Part shown: one piece after another, positions 7,543-16,142 of the stretch
How positions within the stretch are numbered: position 1 is the stretch's first letter
Layout: each line of letters starts with the position of its first letter
Assembly: GCA_025808415.1 (NCBI GenBank)
Contig: CP075525.1
Span: 3,209,501-3,273,500, forward strand
Direction: 5' to 3'
DNA: 64,000 nt
Source: Cyclobacteriaceae bacterium
GTDB taxonomy: Bacteria; Bacteroidota; Bacteroidia; Cytophagales; Cyclobacteriaceae
Notes under the pieces: generated by a model
What the model saw: only the letters and a program-made list of their open reading frames with translations
Told to the model about the DNA's origin: nothing
Databases searched by the model: none
Translations under genes and position numbers: made by a program

Positions 7543-9264
7543 CTAAAATTCGTACAAACGCTGGGCAATATTCCACCGCAAAGCTAACGAAGTTATGGTT
7601 GAGCTGTTGTTAAAAGGTGTTGCAGCACTTTCGCTGTTGCGGATGGTGGCTGTGGCATCAATAAAAAGGTTATGCTTTAACTGCCAACTGGCCGTAAGTG
7701 TGGCCAGTATAATGGTATTGCCAACTCCCTGGCCTATGGTATTCCCAAAATTGGCATCGGTCTGGTAGGTTTTACGGTAGCTGTTATTTTTAAGAATGTC
7801 GCTGCCAAAATTGAAGCTCAATGTATCGCGGCCAATTTGTGCGTAGATAAGCTTGCCTGTAACCGCCAGTTTAGGAACTGGTTGAAAGCGTGCAATACCT
7901 ACAACTTCCTTAAAGTTTGCGCCTAACGGATGGGCTAAAGCCTGCCGGTAGTGGGAATAGCTTCCATACTTGGTGTTGTGGGAATAGGTATAAGGTCGCA
8001 CAAGATTAGTTTCAGCCTGTAAGTCAAGGTTAGGGACGTTAAACGCATCAATATATTTTGCCCCCAACTGCACACCAAATTTATTGGCCCACCAGCCATT
8101 GCCATCGCGCAGGTTGTCCAGCAAGAATTCATCCAGCACAAATTGACCATAGAACTGAATATTTTTCAAAGCATTCCATTTAAAATCAGCTCCAAGGATT
8201 ACGTTATCACTGCTTCCGTTTTGTTGTTCAATGGCCCTGAAGAAAATTACTGGGTTGAGGTAATCGAGCCGGAAACGCGAAGCTCCCGTTTCATCATCAG
8301 GGCTAAACACCACCGATTCAAAAACACCCAGGTTTAATTTTTTACCAATGTTAATACTCAGGTGGTGCAACGCTACAAACTTTTGCGGGTAGCCGCCTTT
8401 CAACCCTTGTGTCCCCCCCGATGTTCCACGAACATTGGCAGTAAATTGGTTTAATAAGTAGAAATAATTAAGCTTCCATACTTTCAGGTTGCCTTTTAAA
8501 AACCACGCGGGTGGCGCAACGTCTGAAAAGATAAGGGAGCGATATCCATTGCCGATAAAAAAACGATCGTGGCCAAACTGCAGGTTAATGTGCCTGGTAG
8601 CTTCAAAAGTGATATAGCCCCGTGCCTGGAAAAAGTCATAACCTTTGTTTCCTTTAAAGGTTTTCCAAAACCCCTCATGCGGAATTACCGGGTAATAGCC
8701 AAGCGTTGTATCGTTAGCAATGGTTCGTGAAATGTAATCCGCTAACCGAACCTGGTTTTCCGTTAGGAAAGTATAGAAACCCACTCGCTTATCCACCATG
8801 CCACGCACCTCCATTCCACGGGTGTTGGTAAACAACATGTTATCCGAACGTGAGTCGCGCCCGGCACCCAGGTAAAGTACCGGGTTAACATGCAGGTCAA
8901 ATTCGGGGATGTCAACGTAAAGCAAATCCGACTTCTTTTTATACAAATGCCTTAACAATGGCTTTCTGCTGTCGTTGGTTTCAGGCCGCGCCCATTCCCA
9001 ACTATCATTATGCATGTAAGCCAGGTTAAACCGATCGGCTTCAGAACGAAAAACCTCAAGTCTTGAGGCCGAATCCAGGAAGGAAATTATGGCGGAGCGT
9101 TTGTAAGGTTTAATGGAGGTAAAAAGCTGGGGCAATGTGCCCCCGGTTTTGACTTCGTATCGGTCTATCCAATGGTAGTAGGTCTCATTAAGCGAAGCAT
9201 AGTTGCTTTGGGCGAACAAGCCAACATGGATAGCTATAAATGCAAAAAATAGAATTACCCTCAT
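7543..9264 (-). CDS. Wzi-like outer-membrane beta-barrel protein
   Basis: The 573-residue protein starts with a signal peptide (MRVILFFAFIAIHVGLFAQ, cut after AQ) and is rich in alternating polar/hydrophobic strands with aromatic belts, ending in a phenylalanine (RLYEF), as expected for an outer-membrane barrel. Stretches such as GHDRFFIGNGYRSLIFSD and LDYLNPVIFFRAIEQQNG resemble the Bacteroidota branch of the capsule assembly Wzi family. Wzi of E. coli is a barrel lectin that anchors capsule to the cell surface. Its stop is 4 bases before the start of the MsbA-like gene, so the two are probably translationally linked. Family call is by motif recognition and moderately sure; capsule function is inferred. 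Confidence 0.7.
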   Translation of the reverse strand: MRVILFFAFIAIHVGLFAQSNYASLNETYYHWIDRYEVKTGGTLPQLFTSIKPYKRSAIISFLDSASRLEVFRSEADRFNLAYMHNDSWEWARPETNDSRKPLLRHLYKKKSDLLYVDIPEFDLHVNPVLYLGAGRDSRSDNMLFTNTRGMEVRGMVDKRVGFYTFLTENQVRLADYISRTIANDTTLGYYPVIPHEGFWKTFKGNKGYDFFQARGYITFEATRHINLQFGHDRFFIGNGYRSLIFSDVAPPAWFLKGNLKVWKLNYFYLLNQFTANVRGTSGGTQGLKGGYPQKFVALHHLSINIGKKLNLGVFESVVFSPDDETGASRFRLDYLNPVIFFRAIEQQNGSSDNVILGADFKWNALKNIQFYGQFVLDEFLLDNLRDGNGWWANKFGVQLGAKYIDAFNVPNLDLQAETNLVRPYTYSHNTKYGSYSHYRQALAHPLGANFKEVVGIARFQPVPKLAVTGKLIYAQIGRDTLSFNFGSDILKNNSYRKTYQTDANFGNTIGQGVGNTIILATLTASWQLKHNLFIDATATIRNSESAATPFNNSSTITSLALRWNIAQRLYEF

Positions 9265-9281
9265 GAATCATTCAGTTCAGC

Positions 9282-9312
9282 CCAAAATACACAGGTTAGC
9301 CTTCTGAGCCAA
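9282..9312 (-). promoter_or_regulatory. Possible promoter for the wzi-like/msbA-like pair
   Basis: On the minus strand TTG (9312-9310) is followed after 20 bases by TATTTTGG (9289-9282), an imperfect match to the Bacteroidota -7 element TAnnTTTG. It is placed 18 bases before the ATG at 9264 and is divergent from the rpmE2 promoter. Confidence 0.4.
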
Positions 9313-9330
9313 AAATCATTTATTCTCCTC

Positions 9331-9360
9331 TTGAAATTAGCCCCATGCTTACTATCTTTG
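9331..9360 (+). promoter_or_regulatory. Bacteroidota sigma-70-type promoter of rpmE2
   Basis: TTG at 9331-9333 and TATCTTTG at 9353-9360 are separated by 19 bases, an exact fit to the TTG / TAnnTTTG consensus of Bacteroidota. Transcription would begin near 9366, giving a leader of about 36 bases before the L31 start. Confidence 0.75.
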
Positions 9361-9401
9361 CAGTCCCTTAAGGAAAAAACAAGGTTTAGAGGCTAAAAAC
9401 G

Positions 9402-9650
9402 ATGAAAAAGGACATACACCCAGACTATCAGGAAGTTGTTTTCCACGATACTTCAAGCGATTTTAAGTTTAAAACACGCTCTACCGTTAAAACCAAGGAA
9501 ACTATTACCTGGGAAGACGGCAAAGAATACCCATTGGTTAAAGTGGAAGTTAGTTCTGCTTCCCATCCCTTCTTTACCGGCAAGAAGTTGTTTGTGGACA
9601 CTGCAGGCCGTGTGGAGAAATTCCAAAAGAAATACCAAAAGAAATCTTAA
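9402..9650 (+). CDS. rpmE2: 50S ribosomal protein L31, type B
   Basis: The 82-residue basic protein starts [19 protein letters not shown] and contains [24 protein letters not shown], both diagnostic of L31. It lacks the CxxC zinc-binding cysteines, which places it in the type B (zinc-independent, YkgM-like) class that is standard in Bacteroidota rather than a zinc-starvation spare. It forms a bridge between the ribosomal subunits. A strong promoter lies at 9331-9360 and an intrinsic terminator at 9673-9703, so it is a single-gene transcription unit. Confidence 0.96.
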   Translation: MKKDIHPDYQEVVFHDTSSDFKFKTRSTVKTKETITWEDGKEYPLVKVEVSSASHPFFTGKKLFVDTAGRVEKFQKKYQKKS

Positions 9651-9672
9651 TTCACTTCTTCTTATATGCATG

Positions 9673-9703
9673 AAAACCCTGGCGATTCCGTCAGGGTTTT
9701 TTT
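9673..9703 (+). terminator. Intrinsic terminator after rpmE2
   Basis: AAAACCCTGGCG and CGTCAGGGTTTT form a stem of up to 12 bp (one G-T pair) around a 4-base loop, followed by a T run to 9703. It lies 23 bases after the L31 stop. Confidence 0.85.
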
Positions 9704-9761
9704 ATTTCCTTGGCTGTACTGCCAACCAACTATCGTTGCTGATTACTCCTATATTTACCCC

Positions 9762-10949
9762 ATGAATATTGTCTTGTTTGACGACCCTTCCATTCGAATT
9801 CAGTTGCTGCCCTTCACCTTTACCAGACCTGTAGCAAAAATGCGGGTGGGTATACTTACCATTGATGAGAAATGGCAAAAGTTGATTGGAACTAAACCTT
9901 CTTCTCTTACCGAAGAATATCTGTCAGCAAAGTTTCCGGTGAACCAAACCGATGACAATCTCCTGATTAATGGAGCGCTTTGTCCGGATGAAAACCTAGT
10001 GCATGCGTTGAAAGGCCTTTCCAAGGGTTCCGGACTTATTAAAAACGGTATCCGGTTAGCACTTCGTGCCGAAAAAGCTAGCTTGGATCACTTTGAAAAA
10101 GCTAATCTCATTGAATACGAAGGAAATGTTACCCTGATTGATCAGGTTTGGAAAATCTTTCAGCAAAATGCTGCGCAACTGCGGGCAGATTTTAAACTGA
10201 TAACCGCAGGTAGAAAATCGCAGGGCGTACAGGATAAACACACTATACGATACCATGAAGAAAATATTTTTGTTGAAGAAGGAGTAACCATACGTGCTGC
10301 GGTATTAAATGCCGAAGATGGCCCCATTTACCTTGGGAAAAATTCTGTCATACAGGAGGGTGCGCTGATAAAAGGCCCCTTTGCACTGTGCGAAGGTTCG
10401 CATGTAAACATGGGCGGAAAGATGCGGGGTGATTCTACCATAGGCCCTTACTCAAAAGTTGGAGGAGAAATCACCAACTCCGTTATTTTTGGCTATAGCA
10501 ATAAAGCACACGATGGTTTTTTAGGAAACAGTGTTTTGGGTGAATGGTGCAACCTGGGCGCTGACACGAACACATCGAACCTGAAGAACAATTACGAGAA
10601 TGTTAAAATCTGGAGTTATGCCAAAGGTGGGTTTGCCGATACAGGTTTGCAATTTTGCGGATTGATGATGGGCGACCACAGTAAAGCTGGCATTAATACC
10701 ATGTTTAACACGGGCACCGTAGTGGGTGTGTCGGCAAATATTTTTGGCGATGGATTTCCGCGCACGTTTATTCCTTCTTTTGCCTGGGGAGGGGCCAGCG
10801 GCTTCTCCACGTTTCAACTGGCCAAGGCTTTTGATACCGCACAAAAAGTTATGGCCAGGCGAAATCTTTCATTGGATGAAGTGGAGAAAAAAATATTGAA
10901 ACATATTTTTGAATCAACGGCAGGTAACAGAATTTGGGAAAAGAAGTAA
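9762..10949 (+). CDS. GlmU-like sugar nucleotidyltransferase / left-handed beta-helix protein
   Basis: The 395-residue protein begins MNIVLFDDPSIRIQLLPFT and matches the Bacteroidota group usually annotated as putative sugar nucleotidyltransferase, GlmU family. Residues 1-190 resemble a degenerate nucleotidyltransferase domain; the classical GxGTRM loop of GlmU is absent. From about residue 190 on there are hexapeptide-like repeats (IYLGKNSVIQEGALIKGP, MRGDSTIGPYSKVGGEI, SVLGEWCNLGADTNTSN) of a left-handed beta-helix as in acyltransferases. It may act in UDP-sugar or cell-wall precursor metabolism, but the substrate cannot be read from the sequence. The ATG at 9762 is chosen because the longer frame from 9666 passes through the rpmE2 terminator. 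holB begins one base after its stop. Confidence 0.8.
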   Translation: MNIVLFDDPSIRIQLLPFTFTRPVAKMRVGILTIDEKWQKLIGTKPSSLTEEYLSAKFPVNQTDDNLLINGALCPDENLVHALKGLSKGSGLIKNGIRLALRAEKASLDHFEKANLIEYEGNVTLIDQVWKIFQQNAAQLRADFKLITAGRKSQGVQDKHTIRYHEENIFVEEGVTIRAAVLNAEDGPIYLGKNSVIQEGALIKGPFALCEGSHVNMGGKMRGDSTIGPYSKVGGEITNSVIFGYSNKAHDGFLGNSVLGEWCNLGADTNTSNLKNNYENVKIWSYAKGGFADTGLQFCGLMMGDHSKAGINTMFNTGTVVGVSANIFGDGFPRTFIPSFAWGGASGFSTFQLAKAFDTAQKVMARRNLSLDEVEKKILKHIFESTAGNRIWEKK

Positions 10950-10950
10950 C

Positions 10951-12069
10951 ATGAAGTTCAGTGCTGTTCCAGGTTTATCAACAATAAAAAATTTACTTGT
11001 TGATTCGATAAGAAGTAAACATGCCGCGCATGCTCAACTTTTTGCGGGGACAGAGGGTGCCTTAAACCTTCCCCTGGCATTAGCCTTTGCTACTTACCTC
11101 CATTGCGAACAAAAAGGCGATGATGCCTGTGGTACGTGTAAAGCCTGCAGCAAAAGCCTCAAGTACATCCACCCCGACACGCACTTTGTCTTTCCGGTAA
11201 ACAATGTAAAAAACGATAAGGATGAAGACCGCTTCAAAGCTGAAACCCTTAAATCGTGGCGATCATTTTTAATGGAGCAGCCGTTCGGTAACCTTGCCGA
11301 TTGGATTGGTTATTATGGAGGTGAGGATAAGCAAGCTTTTATTTCGCGCGATGAAAGCAGGGAAATCATAAAAACACTTTCACTCAAACCATTTGAGAGC
11401 CCGGTTAAAGTAATGATCATCTGGCAACCCGAACTGATGCACCCCTCGGCAGCGAACGGTATTCTTAAAATACTGGAGGAGCCCACCCCAAACACCTACT
11501 TTATATTAGTGACCAACGCAGCCGACCAGTTGCTGCCCACGATTATATCCCGTACACAAATAATTTCTGTACCACTATTGCACGATAGTGAAGTACAATC
11601 CTATTTAACTGATCAATCCGTTGAACCAAAAAAGGCAGCGCATCTCACCCAACTGGCTGAGGGCAATCTTAATTTAGCATTAAAACTAATCGACAATGAA
11701 GAAGATGACCATGCCCAGCGCTTTGCTGAGTGGATGCGTGCTTGCTTTAAGAAAAACTTTGCCGGCCTGGTAGCGCTGTCGGATGAATACCACAACCTGG
11801 ACAAGTTAGCCCAGCGCAATATGATGCAATACAGCATGAATATGATTCGGGAAGTGCTACTGCAAAAATCAGGAGCCACAGCAATTCAACGTTCGCAAGG
11901 CGAGGAAAGAAAATTTATTCAGGACTTCAGCAAAGTTATGGATGTAAAAAAAATAGAGCAGGCATACCGCATGTTAAATGATGCCAGCTACCACCTTGAA
12001 CGCAACGGAAGCGCTAAAATGATTTTTATGGATCTTTCGCTGCAACTCGCCCGGGTGATTAATCCCTGA
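10951..12069 (+). CDS. holB: DNA polymerase III subunit delta'
   Basis: The 372-residue clamp-loader subunit begins MKFSAVPGLSTIKNLLVDSI. It has a zinc-binding cysteine set (CEQKGDDACGTCKACSKS, about 50-67) as in delta' and DnaX proteins, and the sensor motif IISRTQIISVPLL. The P-loop position reads AGTEGALNLPLALAFA, without the GKT/GKS lysine, as expected for delta', which does not hydrolyse ATP. LEEPTPNTYFILVTN is the conserved region after Walker B. It helps load the beta sliding clamp. The gene starts one base after the nucleotidyltransferase stop; an upstream in-frame start at 10909 would overlap that gene and is less likely. Confidence 0.92.
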   Translation: MKFSAVPGLSTIKNLLVDSIRSKHAAHAQLFAGTEGALNLPLALAFATYLHCEQKGDDACGTCKACSKSLKYIHPDTHFVFPVNNVKNDKDEDRFKAETLKSWRSFLMEQPFGNLADWIGYYGGEDKQAFISRDESREIIKTLSLKPFESPVKVMIIWQPELMHPSAANGILKILEEPTPNTYFILVTNAADQLLPTIISRTQIISVPLLHDSEVQSYLTDQSVEPKKAAHLTQLAEGNLNLALKLIDNEEDDHAQRFAEWMRACFKKNFAGLVALSDEYHNLDKLAQRNMMQYSMNMIREVLLQKSGATAIQRSQGEERKFIQDFSKVMDVKKIEQAYRMLNDASYHLERNGSAKMIFMDLSLQLARVINP

Positions 12070-12130
12070 TTTAATAATCCAGATGTTGAAAATATTTATT
12101 TTTGAAACTTGTTTAACAAACCTTGTTCGT

Positions 12131-13012
12131 ATGAACCGTGTCCTTACTTCCTTTCTGATCGTATCGTTTATTGTTACCAGTTGTGCCCAAAAGAAAAATC
12201 ACGACTATGTTATCACTATCAAAACCAATTACGGTGATATGGTGGCCATTCTTTATGATGAAACACCCAAGCATAAAGCAAACTTCATTAAGCTTGCCAA
12301 AGAAAAATATTATGACAGCCTGTTGTTTCACCGGGTAATTGAAGAGTTTATGATCCAGGGAGGTGACCCAAATTCCAAAAAAGCGCAACCCGGTCAATCG
12401 TTAGGCAATGGCGGGCCTGGCTATACCGTTGATGCCGAATTCAACCCGAAATTTTTTCATGAGAAAGGTGCCTTTTCAGCCGCGCGTTTAGGCGATCAGG
12501 CTAATCCCACCAAGGCCAGCAGCGGAAGTCAGTTTTACATTGTCCAGGGCAAAAAGTTTTCGGACGATGAATTAACCCAATTGGAACAGGCTGCCCGCTA
12601 TAACCGTAAAAACCAGGCCTTACGCGAAGTACTTTTCATGCCTGAATATGAAAGTGTGCGCAACCTGGTTATCCGCAAACAACAAGAAGGTGATGGTGAA
12701 TGGCTGGGGGCTTTCTTTGAAAAATCTGACACCCTCATTCAAAAAGTTAAAAAAGACTACCGCGAATTTTCATTCAGCAACGAACAAAAGACACGTTACA
12801 AAGAAGTTGGCGGCTCGCCCCACCTGGATGGCGACTACACCGTGTTTGGTAAGGTTATAAAAGGACTTGAGGTTATTGATAAAATCGCAGCCGTACAAAA
12901 AGGCCCTGGCGACCGCCCGGCAGAAGACATTCGCATGTTTATTACGGTTGAAGAAATGCCAAAAGCCAAAATCGAAAAAACGTACGGATACAAATATCCT
13001 GAAAGCAAATAA
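12131..13012 (+). CDS. Cyclophilin-type peptidyl-prolyl isomerase, lipoprotein
   Basis: The 293-residue protein has a lipoprotein signal (MNRVLTSFLIVSFIVTSC, lipobox VTSC) and so should be anchored in the outer membrane or periplasm. The cyclophilin domain is split: VITIKTNYGDMVAILYDETPKHKANF, FHRVIEEFMIQGGDP and SGSQFYIVQGKKF form the first part, and GGSPHLDGDYTVFGKVIKG the second. Between them lies an insertion of about 75 charged residues (about 150-225), a layout common for Bacteroidota exported cyclophilins. It catalyses cis-trans isomerisation of prolyl bonds during folding of envelope proteins. The ATG at 12131 is chosen because the signal peptide starts there. rfbD follows after one base. 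Confidence 0.9.
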   Translation: MNRVLTSFLIVSFIVTSCAQKKNHDYVITIKTNYGDMVAILYDETPKHKANFIKLAKEKYYDSLLFHRVIEEFMIQGGDPNSKKAQPGQSLGNGGPGYTVDAEFNPKFFHEKGAFSAARLGDQANPTKASSGSQFYIVQGKKFSDDELTQLEQAARYNRKNQALREVLFMPEYESVRNLVIRKQQEGDGEWLGAFFEKSDTLIQKVKKDYREFSFSNEQKTRYKEVGGSPHLDGDYTVFGKVIKGLEVIDKIAAVQKGPGDRPAEDIRMFITVEEMPKAKIEKTYGYKYPESK

Positions 13013-13013
13013 T

Positions 13014-13910
13014 ATGCGTGTACTGATTACCGGGGCAAATGGTTTACTGGGGCAAAAGTTAATTGCGTTACTTCAGCAACAACCGGGTGTGAACCTTATA
13101 GCCACCGCACAACGACCACTGGTTTCTGCCTTAATGAATGGCGAGTTTCATGTGCTTGATATTTCCAATCAGCAACAGGCTAACCTGGTGATCAGCAAAA
13201 CCCAACCTGATGTGATCATTAACACAGCTGCCATGACCAATGTAGATCGCTGCGAAACCGAGCGTGAAGCTTGCTGGCAGGCAAATGTTACTTCTGTTGA
13301 ATACCTGGTTGAAGCCTGCAAAAAAAATAATATCCATCTCATCCACGTTTCTACTGATTTTATTTTTGATGGTAAAGAGGGGCCTTTGGATGAATCCGCA
13401 ATACCGGCCCCGGTAAATTTTTATGGCGAAAGCAAGCTGGCCGCAGAAAAACTAATTTTGGCAAGTTCTATTTCGTGGTGCATTGTTCGCACCGTTTTGG
13501 TTTACGGTGTGTCAACGGACATGAGCCGGTCCAACATTGTGCTGTGGGTAAAGAAGAGCCTGGAAGAAGGAAAAACCATAAACGTGGTAAACGATCAATG
13601 GCGCACGCCAACATTGGCCGAAGATTTAGCCATGGGTTGCTGGCTGGCCGCACAAAAAAAAGCTAAAGGTATTTACCATGTCTCTGGAAAAGATTTTTTA
13701 AGCCCGTTTGATATTGCCGTTCAAACAGCCCACTATTTTAATTTAGATGAATCGCTCATCAAACCAACCGATTCAACACAATTTAAACAACCGGCCAGAA
13801 GGCCGCTGAAAACAGGTTTCATTATTGCCAAGGCACAAAAGGAACTGGGTTATGCCCCGCACGGTTTTAGCGAAGGGTTGGCTGTTTTACAATCACAATT
13901 AAAAAATTAA
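13014..13910 (+). CDS. rfbD: dTDP-4-dehydrorhamnose reductase-like protein
   Basis: The 298-residue short-chain dehydrogenase has the Rossmann motif VLITGANGLLGQ at residues 3-14, the family phrases INTAAMTNVDRCETE and VEACKKNNIHLIHVSTDFIFDG, and the catalytic YGESK. These match the RmlD/RfbD branch, which reduces dTDP-4-keto-L-rhamnose to dTDP-L-rhamnose for surface polysaccharide. No rmlA, rmlB or rmlC gene is nearby, so it may instead serve another sugar-nucleotide pathway. Its ATG is one base after the cyclophilin stop. Its stop TAA overlaps the stop of the convergent DUF2927 gene at a shared TTAA. Confidence 0.82.
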   Translation: MRVLITGANGLLGQKLIALLQQQPGVNLIATAQRPLVSALMNGEFHVLDISNQQQANLVISKTQPDVIINTAAMTNVDRCETEREACWQANVTSVEYLVEACKKNNIHLIHVSTDFIFDGKEGPLDESAIPAPVNFYGESKLAAEKLILASSISWCIVRTVLVYGVSTDMSRSNIVLWVKKSLEEGKTINVVNDQWRTPTLAEDLAMGCWLAAQKKAKGIYHVSGKDFLSPFDIAVQTAHYFNLDESLIKPTDSTQFKQPARRPLKTGFIIAKAQKELGYAPHGFSEGLAVLQSQLKN

Positions 13911-14656
13911 ACCCCAATTTCCAGTTCCTTCACCAGGTTCTTTAACAGGTTGCGGACGGCTGCTTCGTTCATTCCGGTAATTACTGATGGATGGTATAAT
14001 AGTCTTATAATATCCCGATCGATTGGGGCATACTCAGTTGTTGTTGACCATTGTTGAAAAAATATACTTTGAGGATACTTGTTCGAATCGCGTGCAAGGC
14101 CGAGTGCCTGTGTAAATTCTTCACGCAGTAAATGTTTGCGGGCGTTGGCTTGCGTGGCACGTTGTGTGTCCACATACATCACAGCCGAATAAATTTCATT
14201 CGATCCGTTAAAATAAACATAAAACAACCCCCAATTTGAAGCTACGTGTGGCTGGGCGAAAGGTATTCGTTGAACAAATCCGGTTGCCGTTCCGAGATAG
14301 ATGTAAAAATTAGATTGAAGCGTATCCTGCGTTATGGAAAACGTAAGTTCAGTAAGCCCTTCAAGTTCAGCTATAATCCGATCCAACTCGTTAAGCATTT
14401 CATTACTTTTATCACCACCAATAAAAACCTTAACTTCTGTCTTCCATTTTCGGGTAACGCGCGATACACTTCCAAACTCAAAACCAAGCGTTACATCAAC
14501 AAAATAATCAATAACCTCCCTTTGGTAGGCAGTGAGCTGATCTGGCTTTACTTCGGGATCAGAACAACTATAAAATGTAAACAGTATTGATACCGGTATG
14601 GTGATTACTAAAAACTTTCGGGTAATTCTGATAGTGCAAGAAATGAAGCCGATCAT
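13907..14656 (-). CDS. DUF2927-type putative lipoprotein
   Basis: A 249-residue protein with an N-terminal hydrophobic segment and a lipobox-like FYSC near residue 31. It has a charged extension before the hydrophobic stretch, so a later start is possible, but no later methionine keeps the signal. The region HLLREEFTQALGLARDSNKYPQSIF (given here in part: EEFTQALGLARDS) is the hallmark of DUF2927, a family with a metallopeptidase-like EExxQ signature and unknown biochemical role. It is probably attached to the envelope. It is convergent with rfbD; the two stop codons overlap. Its own promoter should lie in the 81-base space before the divergent symporter gene. Function unknown. Confidence 0.7.
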   Translation of the reverse strand: MIGFISCTIRITRKFLVITIPVSILFTFYSCSDPEVKPDQLTAYQREVIDYFVDVTLGFEFGSVSRVTRKWKTEVKVFIGGDKSNEMLNELDRIIAELEGLTELTFSITQDTLQSNFYIYLGTATGFVQRIPFAQPHVASNWGLFYVYFNGSNEIYSAVMYVDTQRATQANARKHLLREEFTQALGLARDSNKYPQSIFFQQWSTTTEYAPIDRDIIRLLYHPSVITGMNEAAVRNLLKNLVKELEIGV

Positions 14657-14737
14657 ATCGTTAAAGGTAGAAAACTATCAGAACACCTTTGTGCAATCAA
14701 TTTAATTTTACAATTTCCGCGCTTAAATCCTTAATCT

Positions 14738-16132
14738 ATGTCAATTCAAGCATCTGATAATCGTGGCCAGTGGGGCTCAAAGTTTGGTTTTATCATGGCT
14801 GCCGCAGGCTCTGCGGTGGGCCTTGGCAACATCTGGCGATTTCCCTATATAACCGGCCAAAATGGTGGTGGCGCTTTTGTTTTTGTTTACATCCTGTGTG
14901 TGCTTTTGGTTGGTTTGCCGTTATTGTACAACGAAACAGCTTTTGGCCGCCTAACCGGTAAAAATACCGTAGGTGCATTTAAAGATACCGGGGCCAATAA
15001 GTTTTGGCAGATCACGGCTGGTTTCCTTGCACTGTCAGTAAGTTTTTTTGTGCTCACTTATTATGGAGTAATTGCCGGATGGACCATCGGTTACATCATC
15101 AGTGAGTTCACCGACTTTATTAAAGACTTTGAAACCTTCCGTTCGAATGCACTTTATGTAATACCTTTTTTTGCTGTGTTCATGGTTATTACGGTTTACA
15201 TCGTTCAGGCAGGTGTATCAGGAGGGATTGAGAAAGCTTCAAAAATTTTAATGCCCGTTCTTTTCATCTTAATTGTTCTGGTGATTTTCAGAAGCATTAC
15301 CTTACCGGGCGCCATGGATGGTGTGAAATATTACCTCACTCCTGACTTCTCCAAAATAAACGGCAATACCATTTTGGCGGCTTTGGGCCAGGCTTTCTTC
15401 TCGCTTTCCATTGGTTGGGGCATCATGATTACCTATGGCTCCTACCTGCCGAAAAGCAACAACATTATCAGCAGCGGATTGTGGGTAGGCTCCATGGATA
15501 CCCTTGTTGCCTTGCTTGGCGGGTTAATGATATTCCCCGCTGTGTTTGCCTTTGGAAAAGATCCTGCCGGAGGAACAACCCTAGTGTTTCAGGTGCTGCC
15601 CGAAATTTTCAACTCCATGCCTGCGGGCGGTAATATTGTAGGCGCACTCTTCTTTTTGTTATTGTGCATTGCAGCCTTAACTTCATCTATCTCCATGATT
15701 GAAGTACCGGCCTCATATTTAATTGACGAAAAGAAATGGGGCCGCAAAAAAGCATCATGGATTATTGGCATTGCTGCGTTCCTGATTGGTATCCCTTCTG
15801 CCTTATCAGGCGGAGCTTCAAAGTTTTTTACAGAAATCAGTATTAATTTCTTCGGTTCAGCAAAAACTGGTTTTCTGGATATAATGGATGCTTTATTTGG
15901 CACCTTATTTATAGTGATTGTGTGCTTAATGACTGCCCTCTATGTAGGTTGGGTACTTAAGCCTCAAAAGGTTTCGGATGAAATCGGGTTGGGTTCACCG
16001 TTCTACCATAAGAAGCTTGTGTTTGGATTATCCCCCTCGCAGTTGTGGATATTTTTTATAAAGTTCATCTGCCCGATTGTAATCCTGTTGGTGTTGTTGG
16101 CAACAATAGGCGTTATTAAGGCAGACGTATAA
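14738..16132 (+). CDS. Neurotransmitter:sodium symporter family transporter
   Basis: The 464-residue protein begins with a short hydrophilic tail and the diagnostic first-helix motif GSAVGLGNIWRFPY (residues 24-37), whose unwound glycines form the sodium and substrate site in LeuT. GGGAFVFVYILCVLLVGLP follows. About 11 hydrophobic spans can be counted, the usual number in the bacterial branch that lacks helix 12. It should import an amino acid or related amine with sodium through the inner membrane; the substrate cannot be assigned. A terminator for this gene lies inside the 3' end of the convergent phosphatase gene, 10 bases downstream of its stop. Confidence 0.93.
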   Translation: MSIQASDNRGQWGSKFGFIMAAAGSAVGLGNIWRFPYITGQNGGGAFVFVYILCVLLVGLPLLYNETAFGRLTGKNTVGAFKDTGANKFWQITAGFLALSVSFFVLTYYGVIAGWTIGYIISEFTDFIKDFETFRSNALYVIPFFAVFMVITVYIVQAGVSGGIEKASKILMPVLFILIVLVIFRSITLPGAMDGVKYYLTPDFSKINGNTILAALGQAFFSLSIGWGIMITYGSYLPKSNNIISSGLWVGSMDTLVALLGGLMIFPAVFAFGKDPAGGTTLVFQVLPEIFNSMPAGGNIVGALFFLLLCIAALTSSISMIEVPASYLIDEKKWGRKKASWIIGIAAFLIGIPSALSGGASKFFTEISINFFGSAKTGFLDIMDALFGTLFIVIVCLMTALYVGWVLKPQKVSDEIGLGSPFYHKKLVFGLSPSQLWIFFIKFICPIVILLVLLATIGVIKADV

Positions 16133-16142
16133 AACTTTCCAA

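Noticed and set aside
13907..13910. Overlapping stops of rfbD and the DUF2927 gene
   Set aside because: Real but ordinary: convergent genes often share a TTAA palindrome at their ends.
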